From NCBI GenBank assembly GCA_037783545.1, contig JBBELK010001591.1:1-64000 (forward strand): a stretch of DNA of 64,000 nt. The letters run 5' to 3'. Below are positions 36,102 through 47,959 of the stretch, one piece after another; position 1 is the first letter of the stretch, and every line of letters starts with the position of its first letter. The notes beneath the pieces are model-generated. The model made no database searches. It worked only from the letters and a program-made list of their open reading frames with translations, and was not told the DNA's origin. A program made the position numbers and the translations under genes. The DNA comes from Henricia sp. BOLD:AAB3569. Lineage: Eukaryota > Echinodermata > Asteroidea > Spinulosida > Echinasteridae.

Positions 36102-37206
36102 GTGTGTCCCAAATGCCGGCAAATTTGGAAATCAAGGAATTTTCCAACCAACTTCAAATTTTGCATGCTCCAAACTGTATATATTTCGCACTTGTCATGC
36201 AAAATTGACAGATTTTCGCTGGGAAATGACGGAGAAATTTCAGAGTTTAGGAAAAACGGAGCTCGGCTGCGTGGTTATTCCCATAACCGTGGCTGTTGGG
36301 ACACCCTGCGCCGCGCTGGTGTACATTTGTACGGCCGTTGACTCACCCCAGATTGTGACGGGAATTAGGTCAAAGTGTGTCCCAAATGCCGGAAAATTTG
36401 GAAATCAAGGAATTTTCCAACCAACTTCAAATTTTGCATGCTCCAAACTGTATATATTCCGCACTTGTCATGCAAAATTGACAGATTTTCGCTGGGAAAT
36501 GACGGAGAAATTTCAGAGTTTAGGGAAAACGGAGCTCGGCTGCGTGGTTATTCCCCTAACCGTGGCTGTTGGGACACCCTGCGCATGCGCCGCGCTGGTG
36601 TACATTTCTACGGCCGTTGACTCACCCCAGATTGTGACGGGAATTAGGTCAAAGTGTGTCCCAAATGCCGGCAAATTTGGAAATCAAGGAATTTTCCAAC
36701 CAACTTCAAATTTTGCATGCTCCAAACTGTATATATTCCGCACTTGTCATGCAAAATTGACAGATTTTCGCTGGGAAATGACGGAGAAATTTCAGAGTTT
36801 AGGGAAAACGGAGCTCGGCTGCGTGGTTATTCCCCTAACCGTGGCTGTTGGGACACCCTGCGCATGCGCTGGTGTACATTTCTACGGCCGTTGACTCACC
36901 CCAGATTGTGACGGGAATTAGGTCAAAGTGTGTCCCAAATGCCGGCAAATTTTGAAATCAAGGAATTTTCCAACCAACTTCAAATTTTGCATGCTCCAAA
37001 CTGTATATATTCCGCACTTGTCATGCAAAATTGACAGATTTTCGCTGGGAAATGACGGAGAAATTTCAGAGTTTAGGGAAAACGGAGCTCGGCTGCGTGG
37101 TTATTCCCCTAACCGTGGCTGTTGGGACACCCTGCGCATGCGCCGCGCTGGTGTACATTTGTACGGCCGTTGACTCACCCCAGATTGTGACGGGAATTAG
37201 GTCAAA
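36102..37206 (+). repeat. TTTCGCAC/CCCATAACC unit plus trimer
   Basis: A unit with TATATTTCGCAC, TAGGAAAAACGG and CCCATAACC (36102) precedes the trimer at 36375, repeating the order at 33625-34723. The third trimer unit (36928) has the 279 junction instead of 273. Confidence 0.75.
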
Positions 37207-38577
37207 GTGTGTCCCAAATGCCGGCAAATTTGGAAATCAAGGAATTTTCCAACCAACTTCAAATTTTGCATGCTCCAAACTGTATATATTCCGCACTTGT
37301 CATGCAAAATTGACAGTATTTCGCTGGGAAATGACGGAGAAATTTCAGAGTTTAGGGAAAACGGAGCTCGGCTGCGTGGTTATTCCCCTAACCGTGGCTG
37401 TTGGGACACCCTGCGCATGCGCCGCGCTGGTGTACATTTCTACGGCCGTTGACTCACCCCAGATTGTGACGGGAATTAGGTCAAAGTGTGTCCCAAATGC
37501 CGGCAAATTTGGAAATCAAAGAATTTTCCAACCAACTTCAAATTTTGCATGCTCCAAACTGTATATATTCCGCACTGGTCATGCAAAATTGACAGATTTT
37601 CGCTGGGAAATGACGGAGAAATTTCAGAGTTTAGGGAAAACGGAGCTCGGCTGCGTGGTTATTCCCCTAACTGTGGCTGTTGGGACACCCTGCGCCGCGC
37701 TGGTGTACATTTGTACGGCCGTTGACTCACCCCAGATTGTGACGGGAATTAGGTCAAAGTGTGTCCCAAATGCCGGCAAATTTGGAAATCAAGGAATTTT
37801 CCAACCAACTTCAAATTTTGCATGCTCCAAACTGTATATATTCCGCACTTGTCATGCAAAATTGACAGTATTTCGCTGGGAAATGACGGAGAAATTTCAG
37901 AGTTTAGGGAAAACGGAGCTCGGCTGCGTGGTTATTCCCCTAACCGTGGCTGTTGGGACACCCTGCGCCGCGCTGGTGTACATTTGTACGGCCGTTGACT
38001 CACCCCAGATTGTGACGGGAATTAGGTCAAAGTGTGTCCCAAATGCCGGCAAATTTGGAAATCAAGGAATTTTCCAACCAACTTCAAATTTTGCATGCTC
38101 CAAACTGTATATATTCCGCACTTGTCATGCAAAATTGACAGATTTTCGCTGGGAAATGACGGAGAAATTTCAGAGTTTAGGGAAAACGGAGCTCGGCTGC
38201 GTGGTTATTCCCCTAACCGTGGCTGTTGGGACACCCTGCGCCGCGCTGGTGTACATTTGTACGGCCGTTGACTCACCCCAGATTGTGACGGGAATTAGGT
38301 CAAAGTGTGTCCCAAATGCCGGCAAATTTGGAAATCAAGGAATTTTCCAACCAACTTCAAATTTTGCATGCTCCAAACTGTATATATTCCGCACTTGTCA
38401 TGCAAAATTGACAGTATTTCGCTGGGAAATGACGGAGAAATTTCAGAGTTTAGGGAAAACGGAGCTCGGCTGCGTGGTTATTCCCCTAACCGTGGCTGTT
38501 GGGACACCCTGCGCCGCGCTGGTGTACATTTGTACTGCCGTTGACTCACCCCAGATTGTGACGGGAATTAGGTCAAA
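37207..38577 (+). repeat. Alternating dimer marked by GACAGTATTTCGC
   Basis: Units at 37207, 37759 and 38305 carry GACAGTATTTCGC (consensus GACAGATTTTCGC) and alternate with units lacking it (37486, 38032, 38578). Spacings are 552 and 546 bp, i.e. two monomers. The mark is absent elsewhere, so this is a local young amplification. Private changes include CACTGGTCATG and CCTAACTGTGG in 37486 and TGTACTGCCG in 38305. Confidence 0.85.
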
Positions 38578-38851
38578 GTGTGTCCCAAATGCCGGCAAAT
38601 TTGGAAATCAAGGAATTTTCCAACCAACTTCAAATTTTGCATGCTCCAAACTGTATATATTCCGCACTTGTCATGCAAAATTGACAGATTTTCGCTGGGA
38701 AATGACGGAGAAATTTCAGAGTTTAGGGAAAACGGAGCTCGGCTGCGTGGTTATTCCCCTAACCGTGGCTGTTGGGACACCCTGCGCATGCGCTGGTGTA
38801 CATTTATACGGCCGTTGACTCACCCCAGATTGTGACGGGAATTAGGTCAAA

Positions 38852-41800
38852 GTGTGTCCCAAATGCCGGCAAATTTTGAAATCAAGGAATTTTCCAACCA
38901 ACTTCAAATTTGGCATGCTCCAAACTGTATATATTCCGCACTTGTCATGCAAAATTGACAGATTTTCGCTGGGAAATGACGGAGAAATTTCAGAGTTTAG
39001 GGAAAACGGAGCTCGGCTGCGTGGTTATTCCCCTAACCGTGGCTGTTGGGACACCCTGCGCATGCGCTGGTGTACATTTCTACGGCCGTTGACTCACCCC
39101 AGATTGTGACGGGAATTAGGTCAAAGTGTGTCCCAAATGCCGGCAAATTTTGAAATCAAGGAATTTTCCAACCAACTTCAAATTGTGCATGCTCCAAACT
39201 GTATATATTTCGCACTTGTCATGCAAAATTGACAGATTTTCGCTGGGAAATGACGGAGAAATTTCAGAGTTTAGGGAAAACGGAGCTCGGCTGCGTGGTT
39301 ATTCCCCTAACCGTGGCTGTTGGGACACCCTGCGCATGCGCTGCGCTGGTGTACATTTGTACGGCCGTTGACTCACCCCAGATTGTGACAGGAATTAGGT
39401 CAAAGTGTGTCCCAAATGCCGGCAAATTTGGAAATCAAGGAATTTTCCAACCAACTTCAAATTTTGCATGCTCCAAACTGTATATATTCCGCACTTGTCA
39501 TGCAAAATTGACAGATTTTCGCTGGGAAATGACGGAGAAATTTCAGAGTTTAGGAAAAACGGAGCTCGGCTGCGTGGTTATTCCCATAACCGTGGCTGTT
39601 GGGACACCATGCGCCGCGCTGGTGTACATTTGTACGGCCGTTGACTCACCCCAGATTGTGACGGGAATTAGGTCAAAGTGTGTCCCAAATGCCGGCAAAT
39701 TTGGAAATCAAGGAATTTTCCAACCAACTTCAAATTGTGCATGCTCCAAACTGTATATATTCCGCACTTGTCATGCAAAATTGACAGATTTTCGCTGGGA
39801 AATGACGGAGATATTTCAGAGTTTAGGGAAAACGGAGCTCGGCTGCGTGGTTATTCCCCTAACCGTGGCTGTTGGGACACCCTGCGCATGCGCCGCGCTG
39901 GTGTACATTTGTACGGCCGTTGACTCACCCCAGATTGTGACGGGAATTAGGTCAAAGTGTGTCCCAAATGCCGGCAAATTTGGAAATCAAGGAATTTTCC
40001 AACCAACTTCAAATTTTGCATGCTCCAAACTGTATATATTCCGCACTTGTCATGCAAAATTGACAGATTTTCGCTGGGAAATGACGGAGAAATTTCAGAG
40101 TTTAGGGAAAACGGAGCTCGGCTGCGTGGTTATTCCCCTAACCGTGGCTGTTGGGACACCCTGCGCATGCGCTGGTGTACATTTATACGGCCGTTGACTC
40201 ACCCCAGATTGTGACGGGAATTAGGTCAAAGTGTGTCCCAAATGCCGGCAAATTTTGAAATCAAGGAATTTTCCAACCAACTTCAAATTTGGCATGCTCC
40301 AAACTGTATATATTCCGTACTTGTCATGCAAAATTGACAGATTTTCGCTGGGAAATGACGGAGAAATTTCAGAGTTTAGGGAAAACGGAGCTCGGCTGCG
40401 TGGTTATTCCCCTAACCGTGGCTGTTGGGACACCCTGCGCATGCGCCGCGCTGGTGTACATTTGTACGGCCGTTGACTCACCCCAGATTGTGACGGGAAT
40501 TAGGTCAAAGTGTGTCCCAAATGCCGGCAAATTTGGAAATCAAGGAATTTTCCAAGCAACTTCAAATTTTGCATGCTCCAAACTGTATATATTTCGCACT
40601 TGTCATGCAAAATTGACAGATTTTCGCTGGGAAATGACGGAGAAATTTCAGAGTTTAGGAAAAACGGAGCTCGGCTGCGTGGTTATTCCCATAACCGTGG
40701 CTGTTGGGACACCCTGTGCCGCGCTGGTGTACATTTGTACGGCCGTTGACTCACCCCAGATTGTGACGGGAATTAGGTCAAAGTGTGTCCCAAATGCCGG
40801 CAAATTTGGAAATCAAGGAATTTTCCAACCAACTTCAAATTTTGCATGCTCCAAACTGTATATATTCCGCACTTGTCATGCAAAATTGACAGATTTTCGC
40901 TGGGAAATGACGGAGAAATTTCAGAGTTTAGGGAAAACGGAGCTCGGCTGCGTGGTTATTCCCCTAACCGTGGCTGTTGGGACACCCTGCGCATGCGCTG
41001 GTGTACATTTCTACGGCCGTTGACTCACCCCAGATTGTGACGGGAATTAAGTCAAAGTGTGTCCCAAATGCCGGCAAATTTTGAAATCAAGGAATTTTCC
41101 AACCAACTTCAAATTTTGCATGCTCCAAACTGTATATATTCCGCACTTGTCATGCAAAATTGACAGATTTTCGCTGGGAAATGACGGAGAAATTTCAGAG
41201 TTTAGGGAAAACGGAGCTCGGCTGCGTGGTTATTCCCCTAACCGTGGCTGTTGGGACACCCTGCGCATGCGCTGGTGTACATTTATACGGCCGTTGACTC
41301 ACCCCAGATTGTGACGGGAATTAGGTCAAAGTGTGTCCCAAATGCCGGCAAATTTTGAAATCAAGGAATTTTCCAACCAACATCAAATTTGGCATGCTCC
41401 AAACTGTATATATTCCGTACTTGTCATGCAAAATTGACAGATTTTCGCTGGGAAATGACGGAGAAATTTCAGAGTTTAGGGAAAACGGAGCTCGGCTGCG
41501 TGGTTATTCCCCTAACCGTGGCTGTTGGGACACCCTGCGCATGCGCTGCGCTGGTGTACATTTGTACGGCCGTTGACTCACCCCAGATTGTGACAGGAAT
41601 TAGGTCAAAGTGTGTCCCAAATGCCGGCAAATTTGGAAATCAAGGAATTTTCCAACCAACTTCAAATTTTGCATGCTCCAAACTGTATATATTCCGCACT
41701 TGTCATGCAAAATTGACAGATTTTCGCTGGGAAATGACGGAGAAATTTCAGAGTTTAGGAAAAACGGAGCTCGGCTGCGTGGTTATTCCCATAACCGTGG

Positions 41801-42161
41801 CTGTTGGGACACCATGCGCCGCGCTGGTGTACATTTGTACGGCCGTTGACTCACCCCAGATTGTGACGGGAATTAGGTCAAAGTGTGTCCCAAATGCCGG
41901 CAAATTTGGAAATCAAGGAATTTTCCAACCAACTTCAAATTGTGCATGCTCCAAACTGTATATATTCCGCACTTGTCATGCAAAATTGACAGATTTTCGC
42001 TGGGAAATGACGGAGATATTTCAGAGTTTAGGGAAAACGGAGCTCGGCTGCGTGGTTATTCCCCTAACCGTGGCTGTTGGGACACCCTGCGCATGCGCCG
42101 CGCTGGTGTACATTTGTACGGCCGTTGACTCACCCCAGATTGTGACGGGAATTAGGTCAAA
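38852..42161 (+). repeat. Array domain of mixed 273/274/279 units, first part of a roughly 4-kb duplication
   Basis: Units 39405 and 39678 (CACCATGCGCC; AATTGTGC with GGAGATATTT) return at 41610 and 41883, 2205 bp on. Units 39957, 40231 and 40510 (TTTATAC; CCGTACTTG; CCAAGCAAC with TTTCGCAC and TGTGCCGCG) return at 44097, 44371 and 44650, 4140 bp on. Units 40783, 41057 and 41331 return at 45202, 45476 and 45750, 4419 bp on: the extra 279 bp is one inserted monomer at 44923. Confidence 0.8.
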
Positions 42162-43817
42162 GTGTGTCCCAAATGCCGGCAAATTTGGAAATCAAGGAAT
42201 TTTCCAAGCAACTTCAAATTTTGCATGCTCCAAACTGTATATATTTCGCACTTGTCATGCAAAATTGACAGATTTTCGCTGGGAAATGACGGAGAAATTT
42301 CAGAGTTTAGGAAAAACGGAGCTCGGCTGCGTGGTTATTCCCATAACCGTGGCTGTTGGGACACCCTGTGCCGCGCTGGTGTACATTTGTACGGCTGTTG
42401 ACTCACCCCAGATTGTGACGGGAATTAGGTCAAAGTGTGTCCCAAATGCCGGAAAATTTGGAAATCAAGGAATTTTCCAACCAACTTCAAATTTTGCATG
42501 CTCCAAACTGTATATATTCCGCACTTGTCATGCAAAATTGACAGATTTTCGCTGGGAAATGACGGAGAAATTTCAGAGTTTAGGGAAAACGGAGCTCGGC
42601 TGCGTGGTTATTCCCCTAACCGTGGCTGTTGGGACACCCTGCGCATGCGCCGCGCTGGTGTACATTTCTACGGCCGTTGACTCACCCCAGATTGTGACGG
42701 GAATTAGGTCAAAGTGTGTCCCAAATGCCGGCAAATTTGGAAATCAAGGAATTTTCCAACCAACTTCAAATTTTGCATGCTCCAAACTGTATATATTCCG
42801 CACTTGTCATGCAAAATTGACAGATTTTCGCTGGGAAATGACGGAGAAATTTCAGAGTTTAGGGAAAACGGAGCTCGGCTGCGTGGTTATTCCCCTAACC
42901 GTGGCTGTTGGGACACCCTGCGCATGCGCTGGTGTACATTTCTACGGCCGTTGACTCACCCCAGATTGTGACGGGAATTAGGTCAAAGTGTGTCCCAAAT
43001 GCCGGCAAATTTTGAAATCAAGGAATTTTCCAACCAACTTCAAATTTTGCATGCTCCAAACTGTATATATTCCGCACTTGTCATGCAAAATTGACAGATT
43101 TTCGCTGGGAAATGACGGAGAAATTTCAGAGTTTATGGAAAACGGAGCTCGGCTGCGTGGTTATTCCCCTAACCGTGGCTGTTGGGACACCCTGCGCATG
43201 CGCCGCGCTGGTGTACATTTGTACGGCCGTTGACTCACCCCAGATTGTGACGGGAATTAGGTCAAAGTGTGTCCCAAATGCCGGCAAATTTGGAAATCAA
43301 GGAATTTTCCAACCAACTTCAAATTGTGCATGCTCCAAACTGTATATATTCCGCACTTGTCATGCAAAATTGACAGATTTTCGCTGGGAAATGACGGAGA
43401 CATTTCAGAGTTTAGGAAAAACGGAGCTCGGCTGCGTGGTTATTCCCATAACCGTGGCTATTGGGACACCCTGCGCCGCGCTGGTGTACATTTGTACGGC
43501 CGTTGACTCACCCCAGATTGTGACGGGTATTAGGTCAAAGTGTGTCCCAAATGCCGGAAAATTTGGAAATCAAGGAATTTTCCAACCAACTTCAAATTTG
43601 CATGCTCCAAACTGTATATATTCCGCACTTGTCATGCTAAATTGACAGATTTTCGCTGGGAAATGACGGAGAAATTTCAGCGTTTAGGGAAAACGGAGCT
43701 CGGCTGCGTGGTTATTCCCCTAACCGTGGCTGTTGGGACACCCTGCGCATGCGCCGCGCTGGTGTACATTTGTACGGCCGTTGACTCACCCCAGATTGTG
43801 ACGGGAATTAGGTCAAA
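42162..43817 (+). repeat. Six-monomer block repeated 3867 bp downstream, copy 1
   Basis: Units 42162, 42435, 42714, 42988, 43267 and 43540 match 46029 to 47407 at exactly 3867 bp. Shared marks: CCAAGCAAC/TGTGCCGCG, GCCGGAAAATTT, AAATTTTGAAATC, AATTGTGC/GGAGACATTT with CCCATAACC, and GACGGGTATTAGG near 43524 and 47391. The last unit also has CATGCTAAATT and CAGCGTTTA, which in the second copy appear only at 48233. Confidence 0.85.
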
Positions 43818-46028
43818 GTGTGTCCCAAATGCCGGCAAATTTGGAAATCAAGGAATTTTCCAACCAACTTCAAATTGTGCATGCTCCAAACTGTATATAT
43901 TCCGCACTTGTCATGCAAAATTGACAGATTTTCGCTGGGAAATGACGGAGAAATTTCAGAGTTTAGGGAAAACGGAGCTCGGCTGCGTGGTTATTCCCCT
44001 AACCGTGGCTGTTGGGACACCCTGCGCATGCGCCGCGCTGGTGTACATTTGTACGGCCGTTGACTCACCCCAGATTGTGACGGGAATTAGGTCAAAGTGT
44101 GTCCCAAATGCCGGCAAATTTGGAAATCAAGGAATTTTCCAACCAACTTCAAATTTTGCATGCTCCAAACTGTATATATTCCGCACTTGTCATGCAAAAT
44201 TGACAGATTTTCGCTGGGAAATGACGGAGAAATTTCAGAGTTTAGGGAAAACGGAGCTCGGCTGCGTGGTTATTCCCCTAACCGTGGCTGTTGGGACACC
44301 CTGCGCATGCGCTGGTGTACATTTATACGGCCGTTGACTCACCCCAGATTGTGACGGGAATTAGGTCAAAGTGTGTCCCAAATGCCGGCAAATTTTGAAA
44401 TCAAGGAATTTTCCAACCAACTTCAAATTTGGCATGCTCCAAACTGTATATATTCCGTACTTGTCATGCAAAATTGACAGATTTTCGCTGGGAAATGACG
44501 GAGAAATTTCAGAGTTTAGGGAAAACGGAGCTCGGCTGCGTGGTTATTCCCCTAACCGTGGCTGTTGGGACACCCTGCGCATGCGCCGCGCTGGTGTACA
44601 TTTGTACGGCCGTTGACTCACCCCAGATTGTGACGGGAATTAGGTCAAAGTGTGTCCCAAATGCCGGCAAATTTGGAAATCAAGGAATTTTCCAAGCAAC
44701 TTCAAATTTTGCATGCTCCAAACTGTATATATTTCGCACTTGTCATGCAAAATTGACAGATTTTCGCTGGGAAATGACGGAGAAATTTCAGAGTTTAGGG
44801 AAAACGGAGCTCGGCTGCGTGGTTATTCCCATAACCGTGGCTGTTGGGACACCCTGTGCCGCGCTGGTGTACATTTGTACGGCCGTTGACTCACCCCAGA
44901 TTGTGACGGGAATTAGGTCAAAGTGTGTCCCAAATGCCGGAAAATTTGGAAATCAAGGAATTTTCCAACCAACTTCAAATTTTGCATGCTCCAAACTGTA
45001 TATATTCCGCACTTGTCATGCAAAATTGACAGATTTTCACTGGGAAATGACGGAGAAATTTCAGAGTTTAGGGAAAACGGAGCTCGGCTGCGTGGTTATT
45101 CCCCTAACCGTGGCTGTTGGGACACCCTGCGCATGCGCCGCGTTGGTGTACATTTCTACGGCCGTTGACTCACCCCAGATTGTGACGGGAATTAGGTCAA
45201 AGTGTGTCCCAAATGCCGGCAAATTTGGAAATCAAGGAATTTTCCAACCAACTTCAAATTTTGCATGCTCCAAACTGTATATATTCCGCACTTGTCATGC
45301 AAAATTGACAGATTTTTGCTGGGAAATGACGGAGAAATTTCAGAGTTTAGGGAAAACGGAGCTCGGCTGCGTGGTTATTCCCCTAACCGTGGCTGTTGGG
45401 ACACCCTGCGCATGCGCTGGTGTACATTTCTACGGCCGTTGACTCACCCCAGATTGTGACGGGAATTAGGTCAAAGTGTGTCCCAAATGCCGGCAAATTT
45501 TGAAATCAAGGAATTTTCCAACCAACTTCAAATTTTGCATGCTCCAAACTGTATATATTCCGCACTTGTCATGCAAAATTGACAGATTTTCGCTGGGAAA
45601 TGACGGAGAAATTTCAGAGTTTAGGGAAAACGGAGCTCGGCTGCGTGGTTATTCCCCTAACCGTGGCTGTTGGGACACCCTGCGCATGCGCTGGTGTACA
45701 TTTATACGGCCGTTGACTCACCCCAGATTGTGACGGGAATTAGGTCAAAGTGTGTCCCAAATGCCGGCAAATTTTGAAATCAAGGAATTTTCCAACCAAC
45801 ATCAAATTTGGCATGCTCCAAACTGTATATATTCCGTACTTGTCATGCAAAATTGACAGATTTTCGCTGGGAAATGACGGAGAAATTTCAGAGTTTAGGG
45901 AAAACGGAGCTCGGCTGCGTGGTTATTCCCCTAACCGTGGCTGTTGGGACACCCTGCGCATGCGCCGCGCTGTTGTACATTTGTACGGCCGTTGACTCAC
46001 CCCAGATTGTGACGGGAATTAGGTCAAA

Positions 46029-47680
46029 GTGTGTCCCAAATGCGGGCAAATTTGGAAATCAAGGAATTTTCCAAGCAACTTCAAATTTTGCATGCTCCAA
46101 ACTGTATATATTTCGCACTTGTCATGCAAAATTGACAGATTTTCGCTGGGAAATGACGGAGAAATTTCAGAGTTTAGGAAAAACGGAGCTCGGCTGCGTG
46201 GTTATTCCCATAACCGTGGCTGTTGGGACACCCTGTGCCGCGCTAGTGTACATTTGTACGGCCGTTGACTCACCCCAGATTGTGACGGGAATTAGGTCAA
46301 AGTGTGTCCCAAATGCCGGAAAATTTGGAAATCAAGGAATTTTCCAACCAACTTCAAATTTTGCATGCTCCAAACTGTATATATTCCGCACTTGTCATGC
46401 AAAATTGACAGATTTTCGCTGGGAAATGACGGAGAAATTTCAGAGTTTAGGGAAAACGGAGCTCGGCTGCGTGGTTATTCCCCTAACCGTGGCTGTTGGG
46501 ACACCCTGCGCATGCGCCGCGCTGGTGTACATTTCTACGGCCGTTGACTCACCCCAGATTGTGACGGGAATTAGGTCAAAGTGTGTCCCAAATGCCGGCA
46601 AATTTGGAAATCAAGGAATTTTCCAACCAACTTCAAATTTTGCATGCTCCAAACTGTATATATTCCGCACTTGTCATGCAAAATTGACAGATTTTCGCTG
46701 GGAAATGACGGAGAAATTTCAGAGTTTAGGGAAAACGGAGCTCGGCTGCGTGGTTATTCCCCTAACCGTGGCTGTTGGGACACCCTGCGCATGCGCTGGT
46801 GTACATTTCTACGGCCGTTGACTCACCCCAGATTGTGACGGGAATTAGGTCAAAGTGTGTCCCAAATGCCGGCAAATTTTGAAATCAAGGAATTTTCCAA
46901 CCAACTTCAAATTTTGCATGCTCCAAACTGTATATATTCCGCACTTGTCATGCAAAATTGACAGATTTTCGCTGGGAAATGACGGAGAAATTTCAGAGTT
47001 TAGGGAAAACGGAGCTCGGCTGCGTGGTTATTCCCCTAACCGTGGCTGTTGGGACACCCTGCGCATGCGCCGCGCTGGTGTACATTTGTACGGCCGTTGA
47101 CTCACCCCAGATTGTGACGGGAATTAGGTCAAAGTGTGTCCCAAATGCCGGCAAATTTGGAAATCAAGGAATTTTCCAACCAACTTCAAATTGTGCATGC
47201 TCCAAACTGTATATATTCCGCACTTGTCATGCAAAATTGACAGATTTTCGCTGGGAAATGACGGAGACATTTCAGAGTTTAGGAAAAACGGAGCTCGGCT
47301 GCGTGGTTATTCCCATAACCGTGCCTATTGGGACACCCTGCGCCGCGCTGGTGTACATTTGTACGGCCGTTGACTCACCCCAGATTGTGACGGGTATTAG
47401 GTAAAAGTGTGTCCCAAATGCCGGAAAATTTGGAAATCAAGGAATTTTCCAACCAACTTCAAATTTTGCATGCTCCAAACTGTATATATTCCGCACTTGT
47501 CATGCAAAATTGACAGATTTTCGCTGGGAAATGACGGAGAAATTTCAGAGTTTAGGGAAAACGGAGCTCGGCTGCGTGGTTATTCCCCTAACCGTGGCTG
47601 TTGGGACACCCTGCGCATGCGCTGGTGTACATTTCTACGGCCGTTGACTCACCCCAGATTGTGACGGGAATTAGGTCAAA
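46029..47680 (+). repeat. Six-monomer block repeated 3867 bp downstream, copy 2
   Basis: Matches 42162-43817 in order. The last unit (47407) has the GCCGGAAAATTT front of 43540 but a 274/TTTCTAC end; the CATGCTAAATT/CAGCGTTTA end of 43540 is found at 48233 instead. The two copies thus differ by an 826-bp, three-monomer segment. Private: GTGCCTATTGGG and AGGTAAAAGTG in this copy. Confidence 0.85.
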
Positions 47681-47959
47681 GTGTGTCCCAAATGCCGGCA
47701 AATTTTGAAATCAAGGAATTTTCCAACCAACTTCAAATTTTGCATGCTCCAAACTGTATATATACCGCACTTGTCATGCAAAATTGACAGATTTTCGCTG
47801 GGAAATGACGGAGAAATTTCAGAGTTTAGGGAAAACGGAGCTCGGCTGCGTGGTTATTCCCCTAACCGTGGCTGTTGGGACACCCTGCGCATGCGCCGCG
47901 CTGGTGTACATTTGTACGGCCGTTGACTCACCCCAGATTGTGACGGGAATTAGGTCAAA

